Below, piece by piece: positions 32,056-41,333 of a stretch of 64,000 bases of DNA (the stretch's first letter is position 1; each line of letters starts with the position of its first letter). The stretch spans positions 747,001 to 811,000 of the forward strand of contig CANUEZ040000104.1 in NCBI GenBank assembly GCA_948099385.1, read 5' to 3'. The notes under the pieces are model-generated. The model did no database searches. It was not told where the DNA came from and saw only the letters and a list, made by a program, of their open reading frames with translations. The stretch comes from Fasciola hepatica (Eukaryota; Platyhelminthes; Trematoda; Plagiorchiida; Fasciolidae). Position numbers and translations under genes: made by a program.

Positions 32056-32662
32056 TTTTCACAGCTTTGCGCCCCTCAAAATGAAAAGGAATCTTATACG
32101 TTGCTTAGTTGACAGAGCAAGAAAACTCCGCTCCGAAGACACAATAAGAAGTGAACTCCTTTTTCTGCGAAGTGTTTTCTTAAATGACGGCTATCCTGAA
32201 CGGTTTATTGACTAGACGATGCAAGAAAATGAAGGGAAATCAAAGGAGATAGGAGCCGCTAAGAAGGTACTATATGTGCGTTTGCCGTTCAAAGGCGACA
32301 CGGATGGCGAAATTATTCGACGAAGATTATCAGGAGTAATCAAAAGAACATCCTACGCTGCACAGTTACAAACCCTGTTCGTTTCCAAACCGATAGTGTG
32401 CTTTCGATTGAAGGACATAGTGCCGAATTCTGCAACCTCGTTTTGTGTGTATTCTTTCACCTATTCCTGTGGAACTAGGTACATTGGTCGCACGACTCGG
32501 CACTTATCCGAACGCGTTCGTGAACACCATCCGGTCTGGCTGAACACGGGAGCAATTAAGACAATTACGAGTGCGGTGTGCTCACATCTTGTTGAATCAA
32601 ACCACTCAGTGGAGGCGATAAACGCTTTTCGCACCATTTACAAAGTTCGAGGAAAGCAATGA
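32050..32662 (+). pseudogene. Penelope-like RT C-terminus and GIY-YIG endonuclease
   Basis: One reading frame interrupted only by TAG at 32213-32215. First part: the RT thumb end (LKMKRNLIRCLVDRARKL, SELLFLRSVFLNDGYPERFI). Second part (32219-32662): the linker (VLYVRLPFKGDTDGEIIRRR), then the GIY-YIG nuclease (VYSFTYSCGTRYIGRTTRHL, SERVREHHPVWL) with the Arg and Glu expected in the active site. It ends with HLVESNHSVEAINAFRTIYK, whose coding bases lie in the right arm. Penelope-like nucleases nick target DNA for reverse transcription. With most of RT missing this copy cannot be autonomous. Confidence 0.87.
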
Positions 32663-32977
32663 AGACTTGTCAAGTGTCGCATCTTAGCCACAGCCGAAAC
32701 CGTGAGTATTCGTCTCTACAGTCCTCCCCTGTGCGCTCAGAAACAATTTGTGCAAACACTTAAGCTTCCGTGGCCCACGTCATGGTCCCGAACACATGTG
32801 CGATCACTTGAACATTCCACACTGTGATCAGTTTCACATGCGCACACGCACGTGCAGAGACACATTTGGATTATCATTCTCCGTTCTTATTTTGTGAGTC
32901 ATATATATTGTTATGTGTTGGTATGAGTACGAATAACTGAAAACGAGCTTGTTTGCCACGTTGTTTATTCTCAATGT
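32537..32977. repeat. Penelope-like inverted repeat, right arm
   Basis: Reverse complement of 31615-32055. Contains the natural end of the nuclease frame (stop at 32660-32662) and downstream sequence. A further 21 bp (32978-32998) separate the arm from the right-hand direct repeat. Confidence 0.93.
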
Positions 32978-33139
32978 GTTCTGTGAGATTTTTCAGACAA
33001 ATTGTAGACAATTAAACGAGACTAGGTAATTTTCATGAATCTCCAGTCTTTGAAGGGACAATATTTAACGAAGGTCGATTGCATAATAAATCCTGTTATG
33101 ATTTACGTTATGACTACAAACTCAGCAGCGTTGAACAAT

Positions 33140-33482
33140 AAATGAACTCTAAATCCGTAAACTCAACAATGGGCAATCCCCGCGCTTGTCCACAGCACTT
33201 CGGGCCATCCCAACGCTTCCCCACCTGCAGGCGTGCGCTATCCGCACGCTTTCCCACACTTTCCCGCGGCAGCTATTGGTGATGTGCTGCTCAAGGAGGG
33301 AAACACTTTCGCATTTGGTCGCATTTCTCCTGACGGAGGCAGACATATTTACTCATGTAATGGAAAATCCACTTGCGTTTTTCACATCGAAAAGTCAGAC
33401 GCCGCGAGCCGGAATCAAACCGGCGACCCTCCGCATACCGAGCAGATGCTCTACCAGCTAAGCTATCGCGGTCCGCACAGTC
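33140..33482 (-). mobile_element. tRNA-derived SINE
   Basis: The minus-strand head (about 33475-33405) folds as a tRNA: acceptor CCGCGA/TCGCGG, D arm GCTT/GAGC in AGCTTAGCTGGTAGAGC (A box), anticodon stem TCTGC/GCGGA with loop TCGGTAT (a GGT triplet in anticodon position but C instead of U33), T stem GCCGG/CCGGC with loop TTTGATT (B box, one change from consensus). About 260 bp of unrelated body follows toward 33140. A functional tRNA is unlikely given U33 and the T loop. Confidence 0.72.
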
Positions 33483-33840
33483 GGGTGTGAATAACGCAAG
33501 TGAATACATTTACGTATCTTCACTGAAAGGAACGTCCATCTGGTTTTCATCTTCTTGATCTGAAATAAAATAAAATAACTTTTACAGGTGCTACGAATAT
33601 TATTTGTACTATCGAGATCTATAATGATAATAACAATAATATTGATAATAATAATATCAATAATAATAACGTCTCCATTGCGCCCCTTAGTTTACGTGGT
33701 TAGTCATATTTATATGATGTTAAGGACTGAAATGTAAGCAATCCAATAATAACGTAAAGTTTAAGACGCTGAGTGTTATTTTAGGTGTAAAAAAGTTAAT
33801 TTGCATGCTTTAGATGCAAAGCGACTTAGGTTTTCAGAAA
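33483..33840. other. No gene; ATA/AAT-rich low-complexity tract
   Basis: 33618-33670 is a degenerate AAT/ATA run. No gene recognised. Confidence 0.5.
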
Positions 33841-33844
33841 GTTT

Positions 33845-34530
33845 GCGAATGTCTCCTTTGGGGGACACCCAAGAGACGGTTAGGTCAGGTTAGGTTGCAA
33901 GTTCTCCTGTGATGCTTGCTGTTTACTGACTAGCATTAAAACGCATTTGTTGCATTGATTAGCAACGAAAGTTAGATTCTGTTAAAAATGATACCACCGC
34001 GTGCGTTTCAGGGTTTATCGCTGGCCGTTCTTTGAGTGTACCTTTGGGGGACGCTCAGCAGCAGACTAGGGAGACAATCAACGGTCCTTACTAAAATTTA
34101 GGGACTTTTTCTTTTCTTTTAGTTCCAACGACAGTCTTTCACGTATCCTGGAGACAAATCTAAGTTTATTTAAGAAAAATTAAATTGAATATTGTAGGGC
34201 AAATTTCCAGTCTTTACGATCGCTCTGGTGAAGGTGATCAACGGGAAAAGACCGTGGACTGCCAACCCCGTGTATTCTCTCTGGGCCCAAGTACAAAGAT
34301 CGCACGTTGGCTTGAGTGTGTTGGAAGTAGCGCTAGCTGTTGCCGCGTGCACAAAACGTACATTGAAATAAGTGGTAGATGAGGGGTGATCGGCTGATCA
34401 CTGTATGAGTGTACCCAAGGGAGACACTCAGGGGACGGTCGGGTGTACCCTGTGCTGCCTGGGGTTTCAAACGGGGCTTTTTTGGGACTTCTAAGGGACC
34501 ATTTCGCTGATTGAGAACGTCGATTTTCGT
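33845..34530. repeat. Hairpin-bearing GTGTCCC/GGGACAC repeat units
   Basis: Three related units: 33852-33885, 34033-34060 (GAGTGTACCTTTGGGGGACG then CTC) and 34404-34500 (GAGTGTACCCAAGGGAGACA then CTC, followed by a GGACGGT phrase and GGGACTTCTAAGGGACCATT). The core GAGTGTACC..GG(A/G)GACACTC is self-complementary. Related units occur at 28430-28545 and 30715-30830 (the latter with reversed blocks). Likely a MITE-like or SINE family; no coding capacity. Confidence 0.5.
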
Positions 34531-35529
34531 AGTGTACATTGATTAATCAGTTCCAGTTGAATTGTCATACTGTAACTCCCTCTTGGTGGTGATTAGGAGT
34601 ACAAAAATCCTCAAAAATAGAATCGAACTACTCGATGGCGTCATATCCCGCTGGTTTTCCTACGGTGATAACTGCTGGTTCTGTACCATTACGTGCTCAT
34701 TTTCATGCATATGTCAGCCATCTCTTGGTTAGAATGGCGCTTGTACGAACCCATGTTCGCAACTGCTTAAAGGCACTTTATGGTCATGTTTTTCTAGACA
34801 AAGTTCCAATTAATACGGGCATGAAGGCTGTCAGGTGATCAGAAACGAATGTACACTGACGGCAAATAAAATAACCTTCCGTAATTGCCCAAGCAGCGCT
34901 CCCAGCCATCGTTTAGATGAACAAGCACGGATATTAACTGGGCAGCTCCATTGGAATTCCTGGGCCCCAGATGGGTAAAGCACAGCACCCGATTTTTCTG
35001 CTTTTTCATTTTCCCAATTAACATTTTATAATATCCTACTTTAATCTAGCACCAGCCCCAACCTTTTTTCGAACTGGCTCAATGATAAATCGAAATAGTA
35101 TTCATCAATGATAAATACGAATGATTTAGTGTGGAAGAAATGTTTCCACAGGTAATGTAAGTTTCAACTTGTATTGCGGTTTTATACCTTAAATACTACG
35201 AAATAAATATTTGTAATATTCAGAAAATTTAATAAATCCCATGTTCCCCTATTTATATTGCAAATATTCTGCCCAGTGTCAACCGGGCACAACCCGGCGT
35301 CAGTCCGTTACAGAGCAGCGTTATCTCTTTACAACCCAGCGTAGTGCTAGGCGCTGTGCTGCTTTTGTGATGGCTTCACGTGACATGCACTGAAATATCT
35401 TACAGTTGTTGGCTATCTTCGACGTCCGTCTCTTCGTCAGATATTTTTGAGATGCCCGAATAACACTTAAGACTTGAGGTAGTACTGTTTGGCTCCGCGC
35501 CTATCGTGAGGAGCTCCAAGAGCCTGCGC
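34531..35529. other. No recognisable gene
   Basis: AT-rich towards 35040-35260. Short frames only. Confidence 0.3.
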
Positions 35530-35705
35530 TCGACTTTTTTATTACATGTTTGTGCATGAGTGCAGTGGAAGGGGTATATATCTCAGCCACAAAAGCCCAC
35601 TGCACTATTGGGCATACCCAGCAACCAGACCCCGAGACTTGGAGTGGGTAACCATATCAGGTCCCAGTAGGTCAGGTGTCAATGTCGACAACAATGAAAC
35701 CGACG
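35530..35705 (-). mobile_element. SINE-2 fragment
   Basis: Aligns with 37865-38060: a T-run (poly-A on the minus strand) at 35535-35542, ATGAGTGCAGTGGAAGGGGT, CCCACTGCACTATTGGGCAT, CCCGAGACTTGGAGTGG and CCCAGTAGGTCAGGTGT. Only the tail-proximal body is present, without a tRNA-like head. It stands directly upstream of an RTE copy whose 5' untranslated region probably begins near 35700. Confidence 0.72.
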
Positions 35706-37874
35706 GATCTCTCATTACACGCTCGCTACTCTCGACACACACATGCTCGCTCTGATGCTCTCACACCGTGCACACCCGTTAATTTTCATACTTTCACATC
35801 TCACCCATGCACACAAACATTTTCATTCTTCGGGAATTGCGGTCGTCCGTAATTGCGGTAGTGTCTCTGAGGGAAGTCCTGTTCCTGTTTTCTTGCTCCT
35901 TTTTACGTCTAATATCCAAGTCTCACCGAACTCGCTTCCACCAGCTGATGCTCTTCGCCCCAGGCGTCCTTTTAAGCTGGCCACATTTAATGTGCGAACG
36001 CTGATGCGTATAGGACAACCGGCGTGTTTAGCTCGTACACTGGAGACCCTTGCCACTGACATGTGTTGTATTCAAGAGATTCGCATCCAAGACTCCAGCT
36101 CGGTCATTCGATTCACACCCTCATCCAGTCCTGTAAAGTTTCACTTGCGTTTGTCTGGAGACCCTGAGGCTGCGGCTTCTGGTCTTGCTGGCGTGGGTGT
36201 AGCTCTCGGTGAGAGGGCTGAGGCTGCTGTACTTGACTGGATCCCAGTTGACAGTCGGTTGTGCGCAGTGAGACTTGGAGGTTTGTGCAAAGTAAGCATA
36301 CTCCGTCCCAATAAACGCAGTTTGTCGTCTCGGCTTATGCCCCAACAGATTGCAGCCCAGATGCAATCAAAGATGTCTTCTACCAAAAGTTACACAACCT
36401 CCTATATAAAGAGAAACGGGGTGATATCATGATTTTAGCAAGAGACACGAATGCTAGAGTCGGTCGGCTGTCTTCGAACGAGGCGCATTTGGGTGGCATT
36501 TTCGCCCTCGATTCCTGTCGTTCAATAAACGGGGAACGGTTGTTGGTTCTGTGTTCAGATCACCGCCTGTTTCTCGCCAGTACGAACTTCAGACGTTTTA
36601 ATCACCGGTATGCCACGTGGCGTCCGCCCTGTTTGAGTCAGCAGTGGACCTAAATAGACCATGTCGCAGTTAGCTACAGATGGCGGGTTGCATACAAGAC
36701 TGCCGGTCGTACTGAAGCACTCCCCTTGACTCCGGCCACGCGTTAATCTACACTAAGCTGTCCATATGCTTCGGTAGGCGTGCCGAACTTACGACGCAGC
36801 AGCGGTTAGACTGTGATGTGCTATCTGGACCGTCTTGCCTCTCAACTTTCCGAATTGTTCTAGCTGAAAAGCTAGGATCAACGTCACCAGACAACATTAA
36901 CGAGCACTGGCCGCTTATTAAGAATGCTTTGTATTCTGCTGGCAAAGTGAGTTGTGGCCTGACTTGTCGCGTCGCTACACCCTGGATTTCTGCTGAGTCT
37001 CTACGGCTTCTTGATGCACGCCAGTCCATCCCGGCTAGTAGTGAACATAATGCAGCGCGACCCAGAACGAGACATGAACTCAAAGCAACTCTTCGTAGGG
37101 ATCGCGAGATCTGCAGGTCTCAAAAAGCACCAGAGGTGGAATATGCTGCCGCCGTGGGAAATTCCCGCAAGCTGTTTCATCTCATCCGAGTCACCGACAA
37201 GAAGCTATTAGATGTGAGCAAAACGATCTGCAAAGCTGACAGTTCGCCTATCCACAGTTTGCAGCGACGTCTTGTAAACTCTGTGGAACAATTCAAAGCA
37301 CAGTTTAGCTGATCTCCAGTATCAGTCTCTCTCATAGCTGTTCCGGCACATGCTCCGTGGTTCGTTTCGATGGATCCACCTTGTGAAGGCCGAGATTCGC
37401 AAGGGACTCCAAGCCCTATGATGTCACAAAGCGCCGGGATCCGATGGCCTTTCCGAGCCCTATTTAAAGATGGTCGAATGGAGCTTGTTAGAGGACTTCA
37501 AACCTTGTTCTCCAAGGTCTGTTGCTCTAAGAAAGTTTCCTCCTTGTGGGGGGAGTCGATCGTTGTCCTCATCTTCAAGAAGGGCTCGCGTAGTTACTGC
37601 ACCCGCCATAGGGGTATAAGCCTAATCCCGATGGCGTCTAAGCTGCTAGCGTCTGTCATTCTCCGCAGGTTATACAACACGCGTGACGAGCAAACTTGCG
37701 AGGAACAAGCTGGGTTTCGTACCGGTCGTGCATGCATTGATCAAATCTTCACCCTCCGACGGCTGTTAGAGCACCGTTACACCTTCCAAAGACCAGTGGT
37801 CGTTGTGTTTCCAGACATTCGCGCGGCCTTTGACTCCGTCTGTGGGTCTGCATTGTGGCACTGTATGTTAAGGA
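35705..37874 (+). pseudogene. RTE-like retrotransposon, endonuclease and partial RT
   Basis: After a leader, frame 35743-36432 carries the endonuclease from residue about 75: FKLATFNVRTLMRIGQPACL, MCCIQEIRIQDSSSVI (catalytic Glu) and AVLDWIPVDSRLCAVRLGG. A frameshift near 36300 moves to SAYAPTDCSP, then 36429-36653 gives DTNARVGRL (Asn in place of the usual Met/Phe-Asn pair), LASTNFRRFNHRYATWRPP. Linker: 36818-37312. RT: 37370-37874 with SLWGESIVVLIFKKGS, RGISLIPMASKLLASVILRR, EEQAGFRTGRACIDQIFTLR and DIRAAFDSV. It is cut off by a SINE before the YADD motif. The family matches the RTE-like endonuclease-RT elements widespread in parasitic flatworms. Confidence 0.87.
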
Positions 37875-38271
37875 TTTTTTTTTTTATTACACGCTTGTGT
37901 ATGAGTGCAGTGGAAAGGGTATATACCCCGTAGCCACGAGGGCCCACTGCACTATCAGGTATACCCGGAAACCAGACCCTGAGATTTGGAATGGAGAACC
38001 ACATAAAGCCCCAGTAGGTCAGGTGTGGTAACAATCCGGACGACAGTGAAATGCTGTCTACCACCAAAGTAACCGGTGGTGGCGGCGATTCGAACCTCGG
38101 ACCTCCGAGGTGTAATCAAGCGTTCTAAGGTCGAGTGTGGTTAACAGCCGGATGACAGTGGATTGCTGTCTACCGCCAAAGTAACCGGTGATAACAAGAG
38201 TTTTGAACCTCTGACCTCCGACGTGATAACCAGGTGCTGTACATCACTGGACCACCACCGGTTAAGGCTGT
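37865..38271 (-). mobile_element. Dimeric tRNA-headed SINE-2
   Basis: Minus-strand order: head with an A-box-like GTGGTCCAGTGATG and B box AGGTTCAAAAC (about 38265-38200, including TGGTTATCACGT as in tRNA-Val D arms), body, then a second partial unit starting GGAGGTCCGAGGTTCGAATC with the same body (CCGGTTACTTTGG, GTAGACAGCA), ending in a 12-13 base poly-A at 37870-37883. The two body copies are parallel, so the SINE is dimeric. It truncates the RTE RT frame at 37874 and abuts the Gypsy LTR at 38272. Confidence 0.75.
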
Positions 38272-38436
38272 TGTTATAAACTTGATTGATTCGGAAACGA
38301 ACTTAGAGCGAGGAAAAATCCGAAAAGAGTCTTTAATCTTCTAACAATGCGAGTACATGTGCTGAAAAGAGAAAAACGAAAGCCGTTAGTATTAAAAAAA
38401 CGAAAGACTGGTGGAACAACGTCGAACTAGTTGACA
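38272..38436 (-). repeat. Gypsy 3' LTR
   Basis: Plus strand TGTTATAAACTTG...TAGTTGACA. Preceded on the minus strand by the purine tract GCGGGGGAGAATAC. Shares TTTAATCTTCTAACA, GAAAAGAGAAAAACGAAAGC and GAACTAGTT with 41334-41501. Confidence 0.78.
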
Positions 38437-38666
38437 GTATTCTCCCCCGCTGGATAAATTTCCAGTGTAGTATAAAATGGGGTCACTTCTCGGGTACTCA
38501 AACTTCACGAATTCGTAAATTATATGGTCTCGCTCGTTGTTGAGCTTCCAGAAGCTTCTGAACATTTTCTGACAGATCAAGGATCTGAGATGATAGAGAA
38601 CCCTCGCCTTCGATTCCAGATGCATATGCGGGGAGTCGGAAGCGTGTTCAAATGGTTCGGCGGTTG
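38336..38666. repeat. Gypsy inverted duplication, left arm
   Basis: 331 bp; position x pairs with 79664 minus x in 40998-41328, without indels. One mismatch seen (GAGTACATG against GAGCACATG). It spans the last integrase codons, the polypurine tract and the first part of the 3' LTR. Confidence 0.92.
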
Positions 38667-39300
38667 GAAAGACATGTTGATCCGTCTGCCCTTGATGTGA
38701 GACCTCTGAGACGATCGGTTTGGGGTCAAGGTGCCTCAGTGACACAGTATCTTCGTTGCCATTTAGGTGACGAATGCGAGCGTATTGTAGATTGCAGTCT
38801 AGAAGCTCCACCTCTTCCTCGTATTCCGAGGATCGAGTCATTCTTCTCACTAGGACAGACCCGGATTCGACAACCAGGTAGGGAGGGGAATTTCATTAGT
38901 AGACTTAAGGTGGAAATTAAAAAGGCGCTCATGAGATGTTTCATTGGTAGCGGTGCACAACAAGGAGCGAAGTGAATGCAAAGCACCCAAGAGTACGGAT
39001 TCCCAGTGACAAATGTTCAGTAGTTATTATTTTAATGCCAGTGTGGTGGCTTTCCATAGGGTCCCATTCAACCGCTCCACCTGGCAATTTCCTCGTGGGT
39101 TCTACGGAGTGGTGCGGCTGGTTGCTACTCCTTTGTCATGGAGAAATGTCCGAACTTCAGATAACATGAAAGTAGTGCCACGGTCGGAGTGGACATAAAA
39201 GGACATCCCAAATTGAAATTTGTTGAGCAAGACACTAGGTAATTGTGGAAGAAGATAATTCTGAACAATTAAAATCGACGGGGAATCGTGAATGCTCATC
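38640..39300 (-). pseudogene. Gypsy integrase core and C-terminal domain
   Basis: Minus strand: catalytic core near 39230-39100 (FYVHSDRGTTFMLSEVRTFL, with the second catalytic Asp in SDRG; then GVATSRTTP), continuing through degraded sequence to VRRMTRSSEYEEEVELLDCN and YARIRHLNGNEDTVSLRHL (38850-38690), a C-terminal segment found in flatworm Gypsy elements. Frame breaks occur near 39100 and 38850. Confidence 0.82.
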
Positions 39301-39682
39301 GATCATCTTCAAAAGGTACTTGTTACAAGAGGTAGGTGGTAGGGGGCTTTAAATTCAACACTGATTCTTTCGAATGGCTGAATGGTTTTTATCAATTTGC
39401 CAAGCTGTTGTTTAATCAAACGCGGTTTTACTTTTGCACAAATTTTACATTGATTGACACCTGCTGGAAATTCGTCAACAGAGGGCGGTAATTTTTTAGA
39501 ATGGACAGGATGAAATGTGCGTGTGATACCAAGATGACAGAGCGTATTGTGTAAGTGTTTTAGGTGAACGCGCGATACGGCGGAAACACAATTGTCCCGG
39601 GAGAATGTGTCGGTCGCTTTGTTGTGGACTCCAGGACGACATTGAATGTCATAATGGCAACACGAAAGCTCAAATTTCCACC

Positions 39683-39885
39683 GCCGCGGGGTGGCGCAGT
39701 GGAACACGCCTTCGAGATAGAAGGGCCCGGGTTCAAACCCTGGGTGTGGTGGAGGATATGCACCACTGATGAGCTCTAACAAGAGCGAAACTCGAGTCTG
39801 GTGCTTCCGAGTGCAGGTTGATCGGATGACCTGAGGTTTGCGCTTGAAAAGTGCGGTCCAAAGGACAGTCAACCAAACAAAGATT
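39683..39885 (+). mobile_element. tRNA-headed SINE carrying a hammerhead ribozyme
   Basis: Inserted in the plus orientation in the minus-strand Gypsy RNase H region. Head 39683-39745: A box TGGCGCAGTGG, a CCTTC/GAAGG anticodon-like stem, and B box GGTTCAAACCC in GGGCCCGGGTTCAAACCCTG. Directly after comes a hammerhead (39760-39804). The tail runs GGTTGATCGGATGACCTGAG, then GGTCCAAAGGACAGTCAACC to about 39885. The same tail occurs at 56607-56720. The order of Pol III promoter, hammerhead and short tail is the architecture of the schistosome Sm-alpha SINE. Target duplication not obvious. Confidence 0.87.
39760..39804 (+). ncRNA. Hammerhead self-cleaving ribozyme
   Basis: Stem I GCACCA (39760-39765) with TGGTGC (39799-39804), perfect 6 bp; core CTGATGA (39766-39772); stem II GCTC (39773-39776) with GAGC (39783-39786), loop TAACAA; core GAAA (39787-39790); a minimal stem III AC...GT closed by TCGA (39790-39797); cleavage site GTC, cutting after C39798. 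Every conserved core base is present. The very short stem III is typical of retroelement hammerheads, which are thought to cleave efficiently as dimers. GGA/TCC-type complementarity outside stem I (39751-39757, 39805-39808) may give the loop contact. Confidence 0.9.
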
Positions 39886-40343
39886 CTTTACTTTGACCAT
39901 ATGCAACCGGTCGTTCATGAGGGCAACTGAACGGTAATCGATGGCGAGAGTAAAGTGAGTCCCCAGCAAATAATGCCTCCATTTTCCCAGGGCTTCTACG
40001 ATGGCCCAGGTTTCTTTTTCAGTCGATCAGAACTGGAGTGCGTGAAAACAAAGCAACAGGACGACCATCTTGATTCAGTTTAGCTGCAGTGGTGATATCT
40101 GGTGCGTCCGTTTCGACGTTCAGGGAGCGACTGTAGTCGATAGTGTACACGGCTACTCTTTCCAGTTCGTTTTAATGATTTTGAAAGGCCGTCGTCACAT
40201 CATCAGAAACTGGAAAACATACAGTTATGCACCAGGGGTGAATCTTATCAGGGAAATATGTGATCCAGTTGGCGTAGTGCGCTAGCATTCCCACTATTCT
40301 CTTGTGATCGGATATCCCTTGGAGGAGGGAGTTCTCTTAGGGC

Positions 40344-40490
40344 CTAGAAACAACCTGGGCCTGGTTTGATCAAACCTTGAGAAATTTTGCAACCGAGCAA
40401 TGGGACTTTCGTTGCAGCGATTGCATTCTTGCTCTTGTTGAATGTAATGCCACGTCTCTTTGCGGCATTGAGGAAGTTCCGCACGTTACA
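40344..40490 (-). pseudogene. Gypsy RT fragment
   Basis: Minus-strand segment RNFLNAAKRRGITFNKSKNA, then VPLLGCKISQGLIKPGP, the part of Gypsy RT after the YXDD motif. It joins directly to gag-side sequence through a poly-G run at 40510-40525, so the protease and the catalytic part of RT are deleted. Confidence 0.8.
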
Positions 40491-40559
40491 ATGAGTACAC
40501 AGTGTTTTTTTTGGGGGGGGGGGGGATTCGATCGACAAATCTTCTGGAAATGCCCCTTT

Positions 40560-40940
40560 TTCCGCGAGAGTTACAAATGACGTCCCAGGCCGGATTTTGA
40601 GCACCTGGACAGGGAGCTGAGACGGCAGTTTCTGTCAGCCTGAATGTGGCGCCGCACGGCCTGCAGGTGATCGGATCATAGGGAGGAGACTGCTGCTGAG
40701 CATGCTCCAGCATACGAACCTCGTGGAAAGCGTGTTGGGGGTCTAGCGTTTGCTTTTCAAGTAGCCGTTGACGGATTGTATAAGATTTCAGCCCTGTGAT
40801 AAACGCGTCACGGATAGCCTCGTCGCGGTGTTGGTCAGCAGTTACCCCCTTAAAGTTGCCGTCTTTAGCGAGACAACGAAATTTCTGTAGAAACTGGTCT
40901 ACTGCCCGACCGGGTTCTTGCTTGGTAGTAGCAAACAAAG
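40560..40940 (-). pseudogene. Gypsy gag fragment
   Basis: Minus-strand frame from 40938: TTKQEPGRAVDQFLQKFRCL, RDEAIRDAFITGLKSYTIRQ and LEHAQQQSP, the C-terminal part of a flatworm Gypsy gag before the nucleocapsid. A single CRPCG-type cysteine pair near 40670 may be a zinc-finger remnant. A related gag occurs at 55040-55530. Confidence 0.82.
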
Positions 40941-40997
40941 GCGAAAAAATACTTCATTTTTCGGCTTAACGTAAATCAATTGGTCAACATACCTTCT

Positions 40998-41328
40998 CAA
41001 CCGCCGAACCATTTGAACACGCTTCCGACTCCCCGCATATGCATCTGGAATCGAAGGCGAGGGTTCTCTATCATCTCAGATCCTTGATCTGTCAGAAAAT
41101 GTTCAGAAGCTTCTGGAAGCTCAACAACGAGCGAGACCATATAATTTACGAATTCGTGAAGTTTGAGTACCCGAGAAGTGACCCCATTTTATACTACACT
41201 GGAAATTTATCCAGCGGGGGAGAATACTGTCAACTAGTTCGACGTTGTTCCACCAGTCTTTCGTTTTTTTAATACTAACGGCTTTCGTTTTTCTCTTTTC
41301 AGCACATGTGCTCGCATTGTTAGAAGAT
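40998..41328. repeat. Gypsy inverted duplication, right arm
   Basis: Reverse complement of 38336-38666, between the 5' LTR and gag. It carries an integrase-end frame (41039-41272 plus) identical in translation to its partner (38392-38850 minus). Confidence 0.92.
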
Positions 41329-41333
41329 AAAAT

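Larger units (their letters stand above)
31606..33010 (+). mobile_element. Penelope-like element with long inverted repeats
   Basis: Outer direct repeat AAATTGTAGACA at 31606-31617 and 32999-33010. Inside, arm 1 (31615-32055) and arm 2 (32537-32977) are 441-bp reverse complements without indels; I saw one mismatch (ACAAGGTGTG against ACAAGATGTG) in the section compared base by base. The 481-bp centre (32056-32536) is unique and codes for the RT end and GIY-YIG nuclease. The right arm is the 3' end of the coding region plus downstream sequence; the left arm is the same in reverse. Penelope-like elements are known for such inverted, partly duplicated 5'-truncated copies. The 12-bp duplication suggests integration as one unit. 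Confidence 0.88.
39309..40290 (-). pseudogene. Gypsy RNase H and integrase zinc-binding domain
   Basis: Minus strand from 40290: RNase H pieces (LNVETDAPDITTAAKLNQDG near 40115-40055, with the first acidic residue in ETDA; YRSVALMNDRLHMVKVKN near 39940-39890), interrupted by the SINE at 39683-39885, then KFELSCCHYDIQCRPGVHNK and DTFSRDN, then the integrase H2C2 finger (HLKHLHNTLCHLGITRTFHP, CKICAKVKPRLIKQQ) and IKTIQPFERISVEFKAPYH entering the core at 39330. The SINE replaced a few codons between KVKN and KFELS. Confidence 0.83.

Noticed and set aside
33400..33482. Functional tRNA gene
   Set aside because: The cloverleaf forms, but the anticodon loop lacks U33, the T loop is off consensus, and a long SINE-like body follows.
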